DNA of 64,000 bases, from the NCBI RefSeq assembly GCF_014643515.1, contig NZ_BMJP01000001.1, forward strand, positions 1,550,001 to 1,614,000. The letters are read 5' to 3'. A program made the translations under genes and the position numbers. The notes beneath the pieces were generated by a model. The model was not told where the DNA came from. It ran no database searches and saw only the letters and a program-made list of their open reading frames with translations. The stretch is from Sphingomonas prati (GTDB lineage Bacteria > Pseudomonadota > Alphaproteobacteria > Sphingomonadales > Sphingomonadaceae). This document shows, piece by piece, positions 25,701-34,053 of this stretch; the stretch's first letter is position 1; each line of letters begins with the position of its first letter.

Positions 25701-27397
25701 TGGCACAGAACGCGACATTCGACGTCATCATCGTGGGATCGGGCATCACCGGCGGTTACGCCGCCAAGGAACTGACCGAGGCCGGACTGAAGGTGCTGAT
25801 GGTCGAACGCGGTCCGATGGTCGAACATGGCGCGGGCTACACGACCGAGACACTCGCGCCCTGGGACCTCGAATTTCGCGGACTGGGCGATGCCGCGCTG
25901 TACGAAACCGACTATGCCGTCCAGCGCAAGAACCGCCACTTCACGGAATTCACCCAGGACCGCTTCTGCAACGATCGGGAGAATCCGTACACGACGGAAG
26001 GCAGCACCGAATTCAACTGGTGGCGCAGCTACAATGTGGGCGGGCGGTCGCTGTCCTGGGGCCGGCAATGCTATCGCTGGTCGGACTATGACTTCGGCGC
26101 CAACAAGCGCGATGGCCACGGCACCGACTGGCCGATCCGCTATGCGGAAATCGCGCCCTGGTACGACCAGGTCGAGGAGTATATCGGCGTGGCCGGCATG
26201 GCCGAAGGGCTGCCGCAACTCCCCGACGGCCGCTTCCTGCCCCCGATGGCGCTCAATGCCGTCGAGCAACACGCCCGCGCCGTCATCGACAGCCGTTGGC
26301 CGGGCCGGCGGCTGACGATCGGCCGCAACGCCAACCTGACGGAGGCCAAGCCCGAACAGGGTCGCGCCGCCTGCCAGTATCGCTCGATCTGCGCGCGCGG
26401 CTGTTCCTACGGCGCCTATTTCTCGACGCAGAGCACGACATTGCCCGCGGCGCGGAAGACCGGCAACCTGACGCTGGTCACCGATGCCGTGGTGGAGGCG
26501 ATCGAACAGGATCCCGCCACGGGCCGCGCCACCGGCGTCCGGTTCCTGAACACCGCCAACGGCACCCGCACGCGCGCCACCGCCCGCATGGTGTTCCTGA
26601 ACGCGGGCGCGTTCAACAGCGTCGGCGTCCTGCTGCGCTCGGCAACCGAGGCGATGCCGAACGGCATGGCCAACAGCAGCGGCGTGCTGGGCACGCACAT
26701 CATGGATCATGCGCAGACCGTTGCCGGCATCGCCATCATGCCGGGGTTCGAAGCGCACAGCTATTTCGGCAACCGCCCGACCGGGGTGGTGATTCCGCGG
26801 TTCCGCAACCTGGAAACACTGGACGGCAAGGGTCACACCCGTGGCTTTTCCTACCAGGGCGGCGCGTTCCGTGCGGCCTGGACGCGCGGCAAGCGCGATC
26901 CTGGGGTCGGTGCCGACTACAAGGCATCGCTGCACGATCCCGGCCCGTGGCGCATGGTCCTCGTCGCCTTCGCGGACAGCATGCCACGCGCCAGCAACCG
27001 CATCACGCTCGATCCCGTCGTCAAGGACGCGGCCGGCCTGCCCGCACTCCGCATCACGTTCGAACATGGCGCGCAGGAACATGCCGCCCTGGCCGATGCG
27101 AAGGCGGAAGCCGCCGCGATGCTGACCGCGGCCGGCGGCCACGTCATCATGGGGCTGGACCAGCCGAGCCCCGGCGGCTCTGCGATCCACGAAATGGGCG
27201 GCGCCCGCATGGGTCATGATCCGGCGACCAGCGTGCTCGACCGGTTCAGCCGCGCGCACGATGTGCCCAACCTTTTCGTCACGGACGGGGCGCAGATGTC
27301 GTCCTCGGCCTGCCAGAATCCTTCGCTCACCTACCTGGCGCTGACCGCGCGCGCCTGCGCCAACGCCGTGTCGATGCTGAAGGAAGGGGCGATATGA
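25700..27397 (+). CDS. GMC-family FAD oxidoreductase, probable glucoside 3-dehydrogenase large subunit
   Basis: A 565-residue flavoenzyme. The FAD-binding motif is VGSGITGGYAAKEL near residue 11. NVGGRSLSWGRQ and ICARGCSYGAYFS occur in the pyranose-oxidising branch. The active-site pair is probably H497 (in GSAIHEMGGARMG) and N540 (in CQNPSLT). It has no signal of its own and would be exported with the Tat-bearing small subunit. Enzymes of this pairing oxidise glucosides at C3 to 3-keto-glucosides, the activation step needed by the C-glycoside deglycosidase encoded at 29.0-30.4 kb. A gluconate or sorbitol dehydrogenase is the alternative. Confidence 0.88.
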   Translation: MAQNATFDVIIVGSGITGGYAAKELTEAGLKVLMVERGPMVEHGAGYTTETLAPWDLEFRGLGDAALYETDYAVQRKNRHFTEFTQDRFCNDRENPYTTEGSTEFNWWRSYNVGGRSLSWGRQCYRWSDYDFGANKRDGHGTDWPIRYAEIAPWYDQVEEYIGVAGMAEGLPQLPDGRFLPPMALNAVEQHARAVIDSRWPGRRLTIGRNANLTEAKPEQGRAACQYRSICARGCSYGAYFSTQSTTLPAARKTGNLTLVTDAVVEAIEQDPATGRATGVRFLNTANGTRTRATARMVFLNAGAFNSVGVLLRSATEAMPNGMANSSGVLGTHIMDHAQTVAGIAIMPGFEAHSYFGNRPTGVVIPRFRNLETLDGKGHTRGFSYQGGAFRAAWTRGKRDPGVGADYKASLHDPGPWRMVLVAFADSMPRASNRITLDPVVKDAAGLPALRITFEHGAQEHAALADAKAEAAAMLTAAGGHVIMGLDQPSPGGSAIHEMGGARMGHDPATSVLDRFSRAHDVPNLFVTDGAQMSSSACQNPSLTYLALTARACANAVSMLKEGAI

Positions 27398-27599
27398 CGC
27401 CGAATGCTAGCGGGCACATCCCGCCAGGTGCCGCCCCGTGCGATGCGCCGACCGGAGCCGAGAGCATGAACCGTACCGCCCGTCTCGAAGGGCCGTTCGC
27501 CGCGGACCATCCACATCTCCCTGACCGCACCGCCGGTGCGATCGGGCTGGGTTCCAAAACGCGCGCGACCGCCCGCGTCGCGCTTGGTCTCTGACCGGT
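27398..27599 (+). other. Spacer between GMC gene and symporter, with a possible small ORF
   Basis: An ATG at 27394 overlaps the GMC stop codon (ATGA) and opens a frame to 27594 that would encode 66 residues rich in proline, alanine and arginine. It resembles no family I know and has no hydrophobic or motif character. The spacer may be untranslated or may encode a small coupled peptide; the sequence does not decide. Confidence 0.25.
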
Positions 27600-28922
27600 A
27601 TGCAGGCGGTGGGCCATGCCCCTGTCGCTTCGCCGCCGCTGCGCGCGTCGGCGAAGCTTGCCTACGGCCTCGGGGATTTCGGGTTCGGCCTGTCCTGGAA
27701 CATGGTCGGCGCGTTCCTGCTCTTCTTCTACACCGATGTCGCGCTGCTGCCCGCCGCCGCGGTGGGCACGTTGCTGCTGATATCGCGGCTGGCCGATGCC
27801 GCGGTCGATCCGCTGATCGGCATGATGGTCGATCGCACGCGCAGCGCCACGGGCCGCGCCCGCCCCTGGTTCCGCCTGGGCGCCATCCCGTTCGGCCTGC
27901 TCTGCGTCGCGACCTTCTGGTCCCCGCCGGGGGGTGAGGCGATCCGCCTCGTTTGGGCGGTGGTGACGTTCGGCGTCCTCGGGCTGCTCTTCTCCGTGGT
28001 GAACATTCCCTACGGCGCGCTGCTGCCGATGATGACCAACCGGCACGACGAACGGCTGTCGCTGGGCAGCCTGCGCGCGGCGGGCACCGCGATCTCCGTC
28101 ATCGTCGCGACGGCCGCCACCATGCCGCTCGTGGGCCTGTTCGGCGGGGGGGACCAGCGGCGCGGGTTCCTGCTCGTCGCCGTCCTGTTCGGCCTCGCCA
28201 CCACGCTGACGACGCTCAACCTGCTGCGTTGTCCCGAACAGGTTCACGCCGCCGATCCGCCATCGCGCCAGCGGCTCTGGCCACAGGTTCGGGCGATGGT
28301 CGCGAACCGGGCGTGGTACACCGTGTTCCTCTTCGCACTGCTCAACTTCGTCCGGTTCGGGGCGCTGCTCGCGATCACGCCGTTCTTCGCGATCCACGTC
28401 CTTGGGCAGCCCTGGATGATTTCGATCCTGCTACCGGCGGTGTCGGGCACGTTGCTGATCGGATCGATGCTGGCCCCGGCCTATTTCCGGCGGTGGGGCA
28501 TGCGGCGTGGCAACCTGATCGCGCTGGGCGCCGCCCTGCCGCTCTTTGCGCTGCTGCCGCTGGCGGAGGGATCGATTTCACTGTTCCTCACGCTCTACCT
28601 CGCCGGTTCGGTCCTGCTCAGCATCACGATGACCGCGATCTTCGCGATGGCGGCCGAGGCGATCGATCATCACGAAACGCTGACCGGCACCCGCAATGAA
28701 GGCCTGCTGTCGTCGGGGATCAGCCTGTCGACCAAGATCGGCATGGCGATCGGCGGTGCGCTGGTCGCCTACGGGCTGGCCGCCGTCGGTTATGCCCCGG
28801 GCACGGTGGGGGCCGGCGTGGTCGCCGGCATGCGCTGGCTCTATTATGCGCCGATCCTGACCTGCCTCGTCGCGCAGATGGCGGTCATCGCCCGCTACCC
28901 GGACATCCGCCGGGCGGGCTGA
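27600..28922 (+). CDS. GPH-family sugar/glycoside:cation symporter (MFS)
   Basis: A 440-residue membrane protein with about 12 hydrophobic segments. Its N-terminus LAYGLGDFGFGLSWNMVGAF and the following DAAVDPLIGMMVDRTRSATGRARPW are the signatures of glycoside-pentoside-hexuronide symporters (MelB-like). It would import the glycoside, or its 3-keto form made in the periplasm, across the inner membrane with H+ or Na+. It follows the dehydrogenase pair on the same strand, so it is probably the last gene of that operon. The start at 27600 lacks a strong ribosome-binding site. Confidence 0.9.
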   Translation: MQAVGHAPVASPPLRASAKLAYGLGDFGFGLSWNMVGAFLLFFYTDVALLPAAAVGTLLLISRLADAAVDPLIGMMVDRTRSATGRARPWFRLGAIPFGLLCVATFWSPPGGEAIRLVWAVVTFGVLGLLFSVVNIPYGALLPMMTNRHDERLSLGSLRAAGTAISVIVATAATMPLVGLFGGGDQRRGFLLVAVLFGLATTLTTLNLLRCPEQVHAADPPSRQRLWPQVRAMVANRAWYTVFLFALLNFVRFGALLAITPFFAIHVLGQPWMISILLPAVSGTLLIGSMLAPAYFRRWGMRRGNLIALGAALPLFALLPLAEGSISLFLTLYLAGSVLLSITMTAIFAMAAEAIDHHETLTGTRNEGLLSSGISLSTKIGMAIGGALVAYGLAAVGYAPGTVGAGVVAGMRWLYYAPILTCLVAQMAVIARYPDIRRAG

Positions 28923-28926
28923 CGCT

Positions 28927-29036
28927 TCACGCTCCGCCCGCTGTCAGTCCGGCGATCTCCGCGTCGGACAGCGGGCGGACCATGATGCTACGGTCGAATA
29001 TCTCCACGTCCGCCGGCCGAAGCCGGATCGGTCGCT
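28927..29036 (-). other. Hairpin and possible short ORF after the deglycosidase operon
   Basis: A 12-bp perfect inverted repeat (CCGCCCGCTGTC at 28934-28945 and its complement at 28967-28978, 21-base loop) lies between the convergent ends of the symporter and DUF6379 genes and may terminate both. On the minus strand a frame ending in TGA at 28927 reads RPADVEIFDRSIMVRPLSD, which looks protein-like. A GTG start at 29007 would give 26 residues. It could be a remnant or a small peptide; I do not recognise it. Confidence 0.35.
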
Positions 29037-29413
29037 CATTCGGCCAGCGTCAGCACCTTCTCGTCCTTCGCCGTCGGCACGAACGGCAGGTATGACACGC
29101 GCATCCGCTCGGACAGGCCGATGCGATGCTCCCCCGGGGCAAGTCCGCCGGGCACCTTCACGCCCACGACGGCCTTCTCGCCGAAGTTCCAGCGGTCGCC
29201 ATATTCGGTTTCCATCTCGTCCAGCGTCCAGGTGCGGCCGCGCAGCGACAGCGTCACCGCCTCGCGCGGCACGGGCTCCCCGTCGACGCTCACGCCGACA
29301 TCCTCGATCATCGACAGGCCCAGCCCGCGATAATAAGGCAGCCGCGCCTCGATGCTGAACCCGTCGGCCGTCGCCTTCAGGCTGTCTTCCACGATCATCT
29401 TGTTGTCGAACAT
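29036..29413 (-). CDS. C-glycoside deglycosidase beta subunit (DUF6379)
   Basis: A 125-residue beta-rich protein. The segments IEARLPYYRGLGLSMIEDVG, VDGEPVPREAVTLSLRGRTWTL, GGLAPGEHRIGL and MRVSYLPF follow the DUF6379/CGDB pattern. In characterised enzymes (DgpBC, CarBC types) this subunit pairs with a TIM-barrel alpha subunit, and the complex eliminates the aglycone from a 3-keto C-glycoside; some relatives act on 3-keto O-glycosides. The alpha gene lies 13 bases upstream, and AAAGGAC precedes the ATG. No signal peptide, so it is cytoplasmic. This small family is specific enough to identify the pathway. Confidence 0.92.
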   Translation of the reverse strand: MFDNKMIVEDSLKATADGFSIEARLPYYRGLGLSMIEDVGVSVDGEPVPREAVTLSLRGRTWTLDEMETEYGDRWNFGEKAVVGVKVPGGLAPGEHRIGLSERMRVSYLPFVPTAKDEKVLTLAE

Positions 29414-29426
29414 CGGATCAGTCCTT

Positions 29427-30431
29427 TCAGGCGGCCATCGCGGTGGGGTTCGGGCCGTCGATCAGCTGCGTCAGCATCGCCTGCTGGCGGCGGACCTGCT
29501 CGACCGAATCGACCTCCTGCGCATCCTCGATCCAGCGATTCCCCTCATATTCCGAACAGATATAGCCGTTGTAATTCCCCTGCTTCAGCACCCGGACGAT
29601 CTCGTCATACGGGATGCAGGGTTCGACCAGATCCTCGTCCATCTGGTAGAATTTGCCGTGCACGTGGTGGATGCGGTGCATGTAGTCGAGCATCCGCTTG
29701 GGCTCGTAGGCCGCATTGTGGCGCAGCGTTTCGGCCATGCCCAGCGCGGGCCCGCTGCCGCCCATCTCGCGGACGTTCAGGATCACATATTCGCTGAGGA
29801 CGCGGTCCTCATATGCCTTCACGATATAGTCGGCGATGTGCTGCGGCACGCCGTTGCGGATGAAGCGCGCCTTCCACACCGGCGGAAATTTGAACAGGAA
29901 CATGCCCATGTCCGGCAGGAAGCCCAGCGCGTCGCTGCCCGCCTTCTCGAAGGCCTCGGCATGCCGGATGATCCACGGATGGTCGAAATGCAGCGGCGCA
30001 TGCACCTCGATCAGGATCTTGATGCCCTTCTCCTCCGCATGGGGAGCCGCCGCGACCAGCACTTCCGGCGCGATCGACACCAGCGCCCGGACGTAGCTCA
30101 TGCCCAGCCGCGCCCCGAAATCGATGTCCTTCTTCACGCTCGCGACCTGCTCGTCGAACGGCATCTCGCGACCCTTGTAGCGTTTATAGTCGAGCATGAA
30201 GTCGTGGCTGACCGGCACCGCGTTATATTTCGCGATCAGGCTGTGCCACTCGGCCACCTTCTCGTCTGCCACGCCGACTTCGGGCCAGCCCCAGAAGGTC
30301 TGCTCGCCGATGACCTCAATGCCCCTGGCACCGAACGCCACGCTCGTGCGGATGCAGTCCTCGAGCGTCATCTTGCCCGTGAACGTCTCGTGCTGGTAGC
30401 TGTAGAGGCTGACGCCCCGCTTGATCGCCAT
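29427..30431 (-). CDS. C-glycoside deglycosidase alpha subunit (TIM barrel)
   Basis: A 334-residue xylose-isomerase-like TIM barrel. Probable divalent-metal ligands are in ILIEVHAPLHFDH (Glu/His), GFLPDMGMF (Asp), HHVHGKFYQMDED (His) and YICSEYEGNRW (Glu), the arrangement described for C-glycoside deglycosidase alpha subunits. The start MAIKRGVSLYSYQ follows GAGG. Directly downstream is the DUF6379 beta subunit. Together they should break the C1-aglycone C-C (or C-O) bond of a 3-keto glycoside by elimination. The gene is second in the leftward operon behind an MFS transporter, under operator copy 5. Confidence 0.9.
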   Translation of the reverse strand: MAIKRGVSLYSYQHETFTGKMTLEDCIRTSVAFGARGIEVIGEQTFWGWPEVGVADEKVAEWHSLIAKYNAVPVSHDFMLDYKRYKGREMPFDEQVASVKKDIDFGARLGMSYVRALVSIAPEVLVAAAPHAEEKGIKILIEVHAPLHFDHPWIIRHAEAFEKAGSDALGFLPDMGMFLFKFPPVWKARFIRNGVPQHIADYIVKAYEDRVLSEYVILNVREMGGSGPALGMAETLRHNAAYEPKRMLDYMHRIHHVHGKFYQMDEDLVEPCIPYDEIVRVLKQGNYNGYICSEYEGNRWIEDAQEVDSVEQVRRQQAMLTQLIDGPNPTAMAA

Positions 30432-30459
30432 GTCGATATCCTCGTGAACGGTGCAGGGA

Positions 30460-31692
30460 TCAGGCGGCCCGCGCTGCGGCGGGGATACCGCCGCCACGCC
30501 GGGACGCCGCGAAAACGAAGGCAGCGACCGCACCGGCAACCCCGGTCGCGCCCATGATCAGGAACGCGGACTGCATCGCGCCGGTCTGGGCGCGGAACAG
30601 CGAAACCAGGAACGGGCTGGAAAACTGTCCGAAGAAAAAGCACGCGGTCCACAGGCCCATGCCGCGGCCGCGATGTTCGAACGGCAGCTTTGTCTGCGCC
30701 CACGCGATCAGCGTCGGCACGGCCATGCCGGCGCCGGTCTGCTGGATCACCAGCCCCGCAATCATCCAGCGCCAGTCGCTGGCCAGCCCGATCCAGGCCA
30801 GCCCGCCGCCGATCATCGCCAGAAAGATACCCAGTTGCGTCACCGGCCCAAGCCGGCCCGTCGCCCAGAAGATCAGCGACCCGACCATGACGAACAGGCT
30901 CGGGATGAAGGTCAGCTTGCCAAGTTCCTGGGACGACATGATCCCGACTTCGCGGAACGCCATGCCGCCGTTGATGATGAACACGTAATACAGCGCCGAC
31001 GAAAACAGCGTGACGATCCCGATCATCACCACCGACGCCATCGGAAACGGCGTCCGCGCCGGACCCTGACCGATGCCGAGCATCTTGCGCGCGGTCGCAT
31101 CGCTTGCCGGTTCGTACAGGTAGCGCGCGGCGGCAAAGAAGATCGGAAACGCGATGAGGTAGATCAGGAAGATCCCGTTCCAGCGCAGCCCGGTCAGATA
31201 GCCCGACGCCAGAATGACGCCGCTGGCCAGGAACGGCCCGGCCAGCCCCTGCAGCGTCAGCCATTTACGCCGGCCGCTATCCTCCCAATAATCGCCAATC
31301 AGCGTGTTCAGCGTGGTCAGGATCGCCGCCTCGGCGACACCCAGCAGCAGGCGCGACGCATAGATCGCGTTCAGATCGTCCAGAAAGAACGGCGCCGCGC
31401 CGAACAGACCGTAGAGCAGCAACGATCCGAGCATCAGTTTGCGGCGTCCGAACCGGTCGACCAGCATCCCGGCGAACAGCGCGATCACCGCGATCGTCAG
31501 GCCCGGCGCGGACACCATCGCCGGCACCTGCCAGGCAGCGGACGGATTGCCGGAAAAATGATCGATGATCGACGGCACCGCCGGAAACAGCGACACGATC
31601 GCCAATATGGGCAGGAAGCCTGCGGTGATGACGGTGATGCCCTGTCCGACGCCGGGCTGACGCGCTTCGGCGCTGTTCGGATCCGTGACCAT
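30460..31692 (-). CDS. MFS transporter of the deglycosidase operon
   Basis: A 410-residue protein with about 12 transmembrane segments and the MFS loop motif GMLVDRFGRRKL between segments 2 and 3. RLLLGVAEAA and GDYWEDSGRRKWL follow. It is the first gene of the leftward operon with the deglycosidase alpha and beta genes. It probably imports the glycoside or a keto-glycoside, or takes up a released aromatic. It is not of the GPH type, so the island has two different importers. The start is supported by GGGAGAG upstream. Confidence 0.88.
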   Translation of the reverse strand: MVTDPNSAEARQPGVGQGITVITAGFLPILAIVSLFPAVPSIIDHFSGNPSAAWQVPAMVSAPGLTIAVIALFAGMLVDRFGRRKLMLGSLLLYGLFGAAPFFLDDLNAIYASRLLLGVAEAAILTTLNTLIGDYWEDSGRRKWLTLQGLAGPFLASGVILASGYLTGLRWNGIFLIYLIAFPIFFAAARYLYEPASDATARKMLGIGQGPARTPFPMASVVMIGIVTLFSSALYYVFIINGGMAFREVGIMSSQELGKLTFIPSLFVMVGSLIFWATGRLGPVTQLGIFLAMIGGGLAWIGLASDWRWMIAGLVIQQTGAGMAVPTLIAWAQTKLPFEHRGRGMGLWTACFFFGQFSSPFLVSLFRAQTGAMQSAFLIMGATGVAGAVAAFVFAASRRGGGIPAAARAA

Positions 31693-31732
31693 CCGCTTGC
31701 TCTCCCAGATGCATACGCCGGTGATCCGGCTG

Positions 31733-31754
31733 TATTAGAACTTGCATTCTGATA
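31733..31754. promoter_or_regulatory. Island operator copy 5 (divergent transporter genes)
   Basis: Core TAGAA-N6-TTCTG at 31736-31751; on the minus strand it reads TATCAGAAT-N3-AGTTCTAAT, matching copies 2 and 4 almost exactly. It lies 41 bases upstream of the leftward deglycosidase operon and about 48 bases upstream of the rightward DHA2 transporter gene, so it can control both. Confidence 0.88.
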
Positions 31755-31801
31755 CGGGGTATCGTCATGACACGCCGGCCTGTCAAGCGAGGATCAACGA
31801 C

Positions 31802-33220
31802 GTGGAACGAACGCCGGTATCTGCCGAACTGACCGCGCGTCAGCGTTCGCTGGCGTTCGCCACCATCCTCGTCGCGTTCGTGATGGACGTCGTCGACTCG
31901 ACCATCGTCAACACCGCGTTGCCTGCGATGCAGCGGGGGCTGGGTGCCAGCGACGCGGCCATGCAATGGGTCGTATCGGGCTATTTCCTGACCTTTGCCG
32001 TGCTGCTCGTGGTCGGCGGGCGGCTAGGCGATCTGTTCGGGTATCGCCGCATGTTCCTGATCGGCGTGATCGGATTCACCGCCGCCTCGCTCGCCTGCGG
32101 GCTCGCGGCCGACCAGCAATCCCTGGTCTTCGCGCGGCTGGCACAGGGTCTGGCCGCGGCGATCATGGCGCCGCAGGGCGTCGCGCTGGTCCAGCTTCTC
32201 TATGATCCCACCGAACGGATCGGGCGCCTCGCGGCGTTCGGGATCATCGGCGGGCTTGCCGCCATCGGGGGGCCGGTGTTGGGCGGCCTGCTGATCGCGT
32301 TGAACCCCTTCGGACTCGGCTGGCGCAGCGTGTTTCTCATCAACCTTCCGGTCGGGCTGCTCGCGCTTGTTGCCGGGATCGCGCTCCTCCCGCGCGGTCG
32401 GTCGGCGCATCCGCTCCGCATCGACGTGCCCGGATCATTGCTGTTGTTCGTCGCCGTGGGCGCCTTGCTCTATCCGCTGATCGAGGGCCGCGAGTCCGGT
32501 TGGCCGCTTTGGGGCTTCGCGGTGCTGGCGGTCAGCGCCTGCACCTGCTGGGCATTCTGGCGGTATGAGGTGCGGCGTCGCGCGCGCCTCGGCTCGGCGC
32601 TGATCGAACCCGCCCTGTTCCGGGATTCCTGTTTCCGCATCGGCCTCGCCGCCACAGGCTGCTTTACCGTGGCATCGACGGGGTTTCTGCTCACCTTCAG
32701 CATCACGTTGCAGCGCGGCCTCGGCTACGCGCCGCTCGACGTCGCGCTGCTGCACGTCCCGTTCGGCCTCGGCGTGATGGCGGGGATCAGCCAGATCGGG
32801 CGCAAGGCGCTGCCGCGCTACGGCCTACGCGTGCCTTTGGTGGGGGCGGTCGCGATGGCGGTCGGCTGCATCGCAACCGCGCTCGCGGTCCGGTTCGACC
32901 TGCCGGCCCCCGTGATTGGGGCGCTCCTCCTCGTGGCGGGGATCGGGATGGGAACGCTCGCCGGGCCGCTCGGTCCCATAACGCTCGCGCGGGTCGACCG
33001 CGGGCATGCCGGTGTTGCCGGCGCGATGCACAAGACGGTGCAGCAGATCGGGGGCGCTGTCGGCACTGCATTGATCGGAACGCTCTACTTTTCGATCATC
33101 GCCGGCCGGCCGGAGCTGACCCCCACGGCGTTCGTGATCGCGGTGCTGGTCGCGGCGACGGCGCTGGCGATCGTCGCGCTGCTCCTCTCCCGCCTGCCTG
33201 ACAGGATCTTCCTGCGATGA
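31802..33220 (+). CDS. DHA2-type MFS transporter (14 TM)
   Basis: A 472-residue membrane protein. VAFVMDVVDSTIVNTALPAM in helix 1, GGRLGDLFGYRRMF in the first loop and about 14 hydrophobic segments fit drug:H+ antiporters of the DHA2 group. GTG at 31802 with GAGGA upstream is preferred, because earlier in-frame starts fall in or next to the operator palindrome. It is divergent from the deglycosidase operon and coupled (ATGA overlap) to the metallo-hydrolase gene. In this setting it may export toxic aromatic intermediates or excess aglycone. Confidence 0.88.
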   Translation: MERTPVSAELTARQRSLAFATILVAFVMDVVDSTIVNTALPAMQRGLGASDAAMQWVVSGYFLTFAVLLVVGGRLGDLFGYRRMFLIGVIGFTAASLACGLAADQQSLVFARLAQGLAAAIMAPQGVALVQLLYDPTERIGRLAAFGIIGGLAAIGGPVLGGLLIALNPFGLGWRSVFLINLPVGLLALVAGIALLPRGRSAHPLRIDVPGSLLLFVAVGALLYPLIEGRESGWPLWGFAVLAVSACTCWAFWRYEVRRRARLGSALIEPALFRDSCFRIGLAATGCFTVASTGFLLTFSITLQRGLGYAPLDVALLHVPFGLGVMAGISQIGRKALPRYGLRVPLVGAVAMAVGCIATALAVRFDLPAPVIGALLLVAGIGMGTLAGPLGPITLARVDRGHAGVAGAMHKTVQQIGGAVGTALIGTLYFSIIAGRPELTPTAFVIAVLVAATALAIVALLLSRLPDRIFLR

Positions 33221-34023
33221 TCCATCTGTGTTGCACCTGCGGCACGTCGTTCGATACGCATGACGGCCCGCCGCCACATTGTGCGGTCTGTTGCGACGAA
33301 CGGCAGTTCGTGCCGCCCACGGGGCAATGCTGGACGACGCCCACCGCGCTCCACTCCACGCACGGCAACCGCTGGCGACAGCATGCGCCGGGGCTGCTCA
33401 GCTTCCACACCGTGCCGCGGTTCGCGATCGGGCAGCGCGCGTTCCTGCTGCTATCGCCGCACGGCAATATCCTGTGGGACTGCGTCGCCTGTCTCGATCC
33501 TGCGACACGGACCCTGATCCAGGCACTGGGCGGCATCCGCACGATCGCGCTCTCGCATCCGCATTACTACACGACCATGCAGGATTGGGCCGATGCGTTC
33601 GATGCCACCATCCATCTCCATGCGGACGATCGACACTGGGTTTCGCGCAAGAGCCCACGGATCGCATACTGGACCGGCGACAGCCACCGCCTGGCGCCCG
33701 ATATCGAAATGGTCCGCCTTGGTGGTCACTTCTCCGGCGGCAGCGTCCTGCATCTTGCGCGAGACGACGGCATCCTGCTGGTCAGCGACATCCTCCAGGT
33801 CACGCCCCGGGCGGATCGCGTGTCGTTCATGTGGAGCTACCCGAACCTCCTGCCGCTCTCCCGTCGCACCGTGGAGACGATCGCGACCCGCGTCGGAGGC
33901 TATGCGTTCGATCAACTCCATGGAGCGTTTGAAGGGCAGCATATCCCGCGGGACGCGCGTGCCGTGGTCCTCCGTTCGGCCGACATTTATTGCCGCTGTC
34001 TTATGGAATCCGGACCTTCCTGA
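33217..34023 (+). CDS. MBL-fold-like metallo-hydrolase with N-terminal zinc ribbon
   Basis: A 268-residue protein. Residues 5-26 hold paired cysteines (CCTCG and CAVCC) that could form a zinc ribbon. The core has LSHPHYYTTMQDW in place of the usual HxHxDH, then LGGHFSGGSVLHL and LVSDILQ, which follow the order of metallo-beta-lactamase-fold motifs. Some metal ligands are altered, so activity is uncertain. Its ATG overlaps the transporter stop, so the pair is co-translated. The role is unknown; a hydrolase for lactones or thioesters would fit the fold. Confidence 0.72.
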   Translation: MIHLCCTCGTSFDTHDGPPPHCAVCCDERQFVPPTGQCWTTPTALHSTHGNRWRQHAPGLLSFHTVPRFAIGQRAFLLLSPHGNILWDCVACLDPATRTLIQALGGIRTIALSHPHYYTTMQDWADAFDATIHLHADDRHWVSRKSPRIAYWTGDSHRLAPDIEMVRLGGHFSGGSVLHLARDDGILLVSDILQVTPRADRVSFMWSYPNLLPLSRRTVETIATRVGGYAFDQLHGAFEGQHIPRDARAVVLRSADIYCRCLMESGPS

Positions 34024-34053
34024 AGGCCCGGAGTGCATTCGACCCAACCCCGA

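Noticed and set aside
25643-27259. 538-codon frame antisense to the GMC oxidoreductase
   Set aside because: No motif or ribosome-binding site; the sense frame has clear FAD and active-site motifs.
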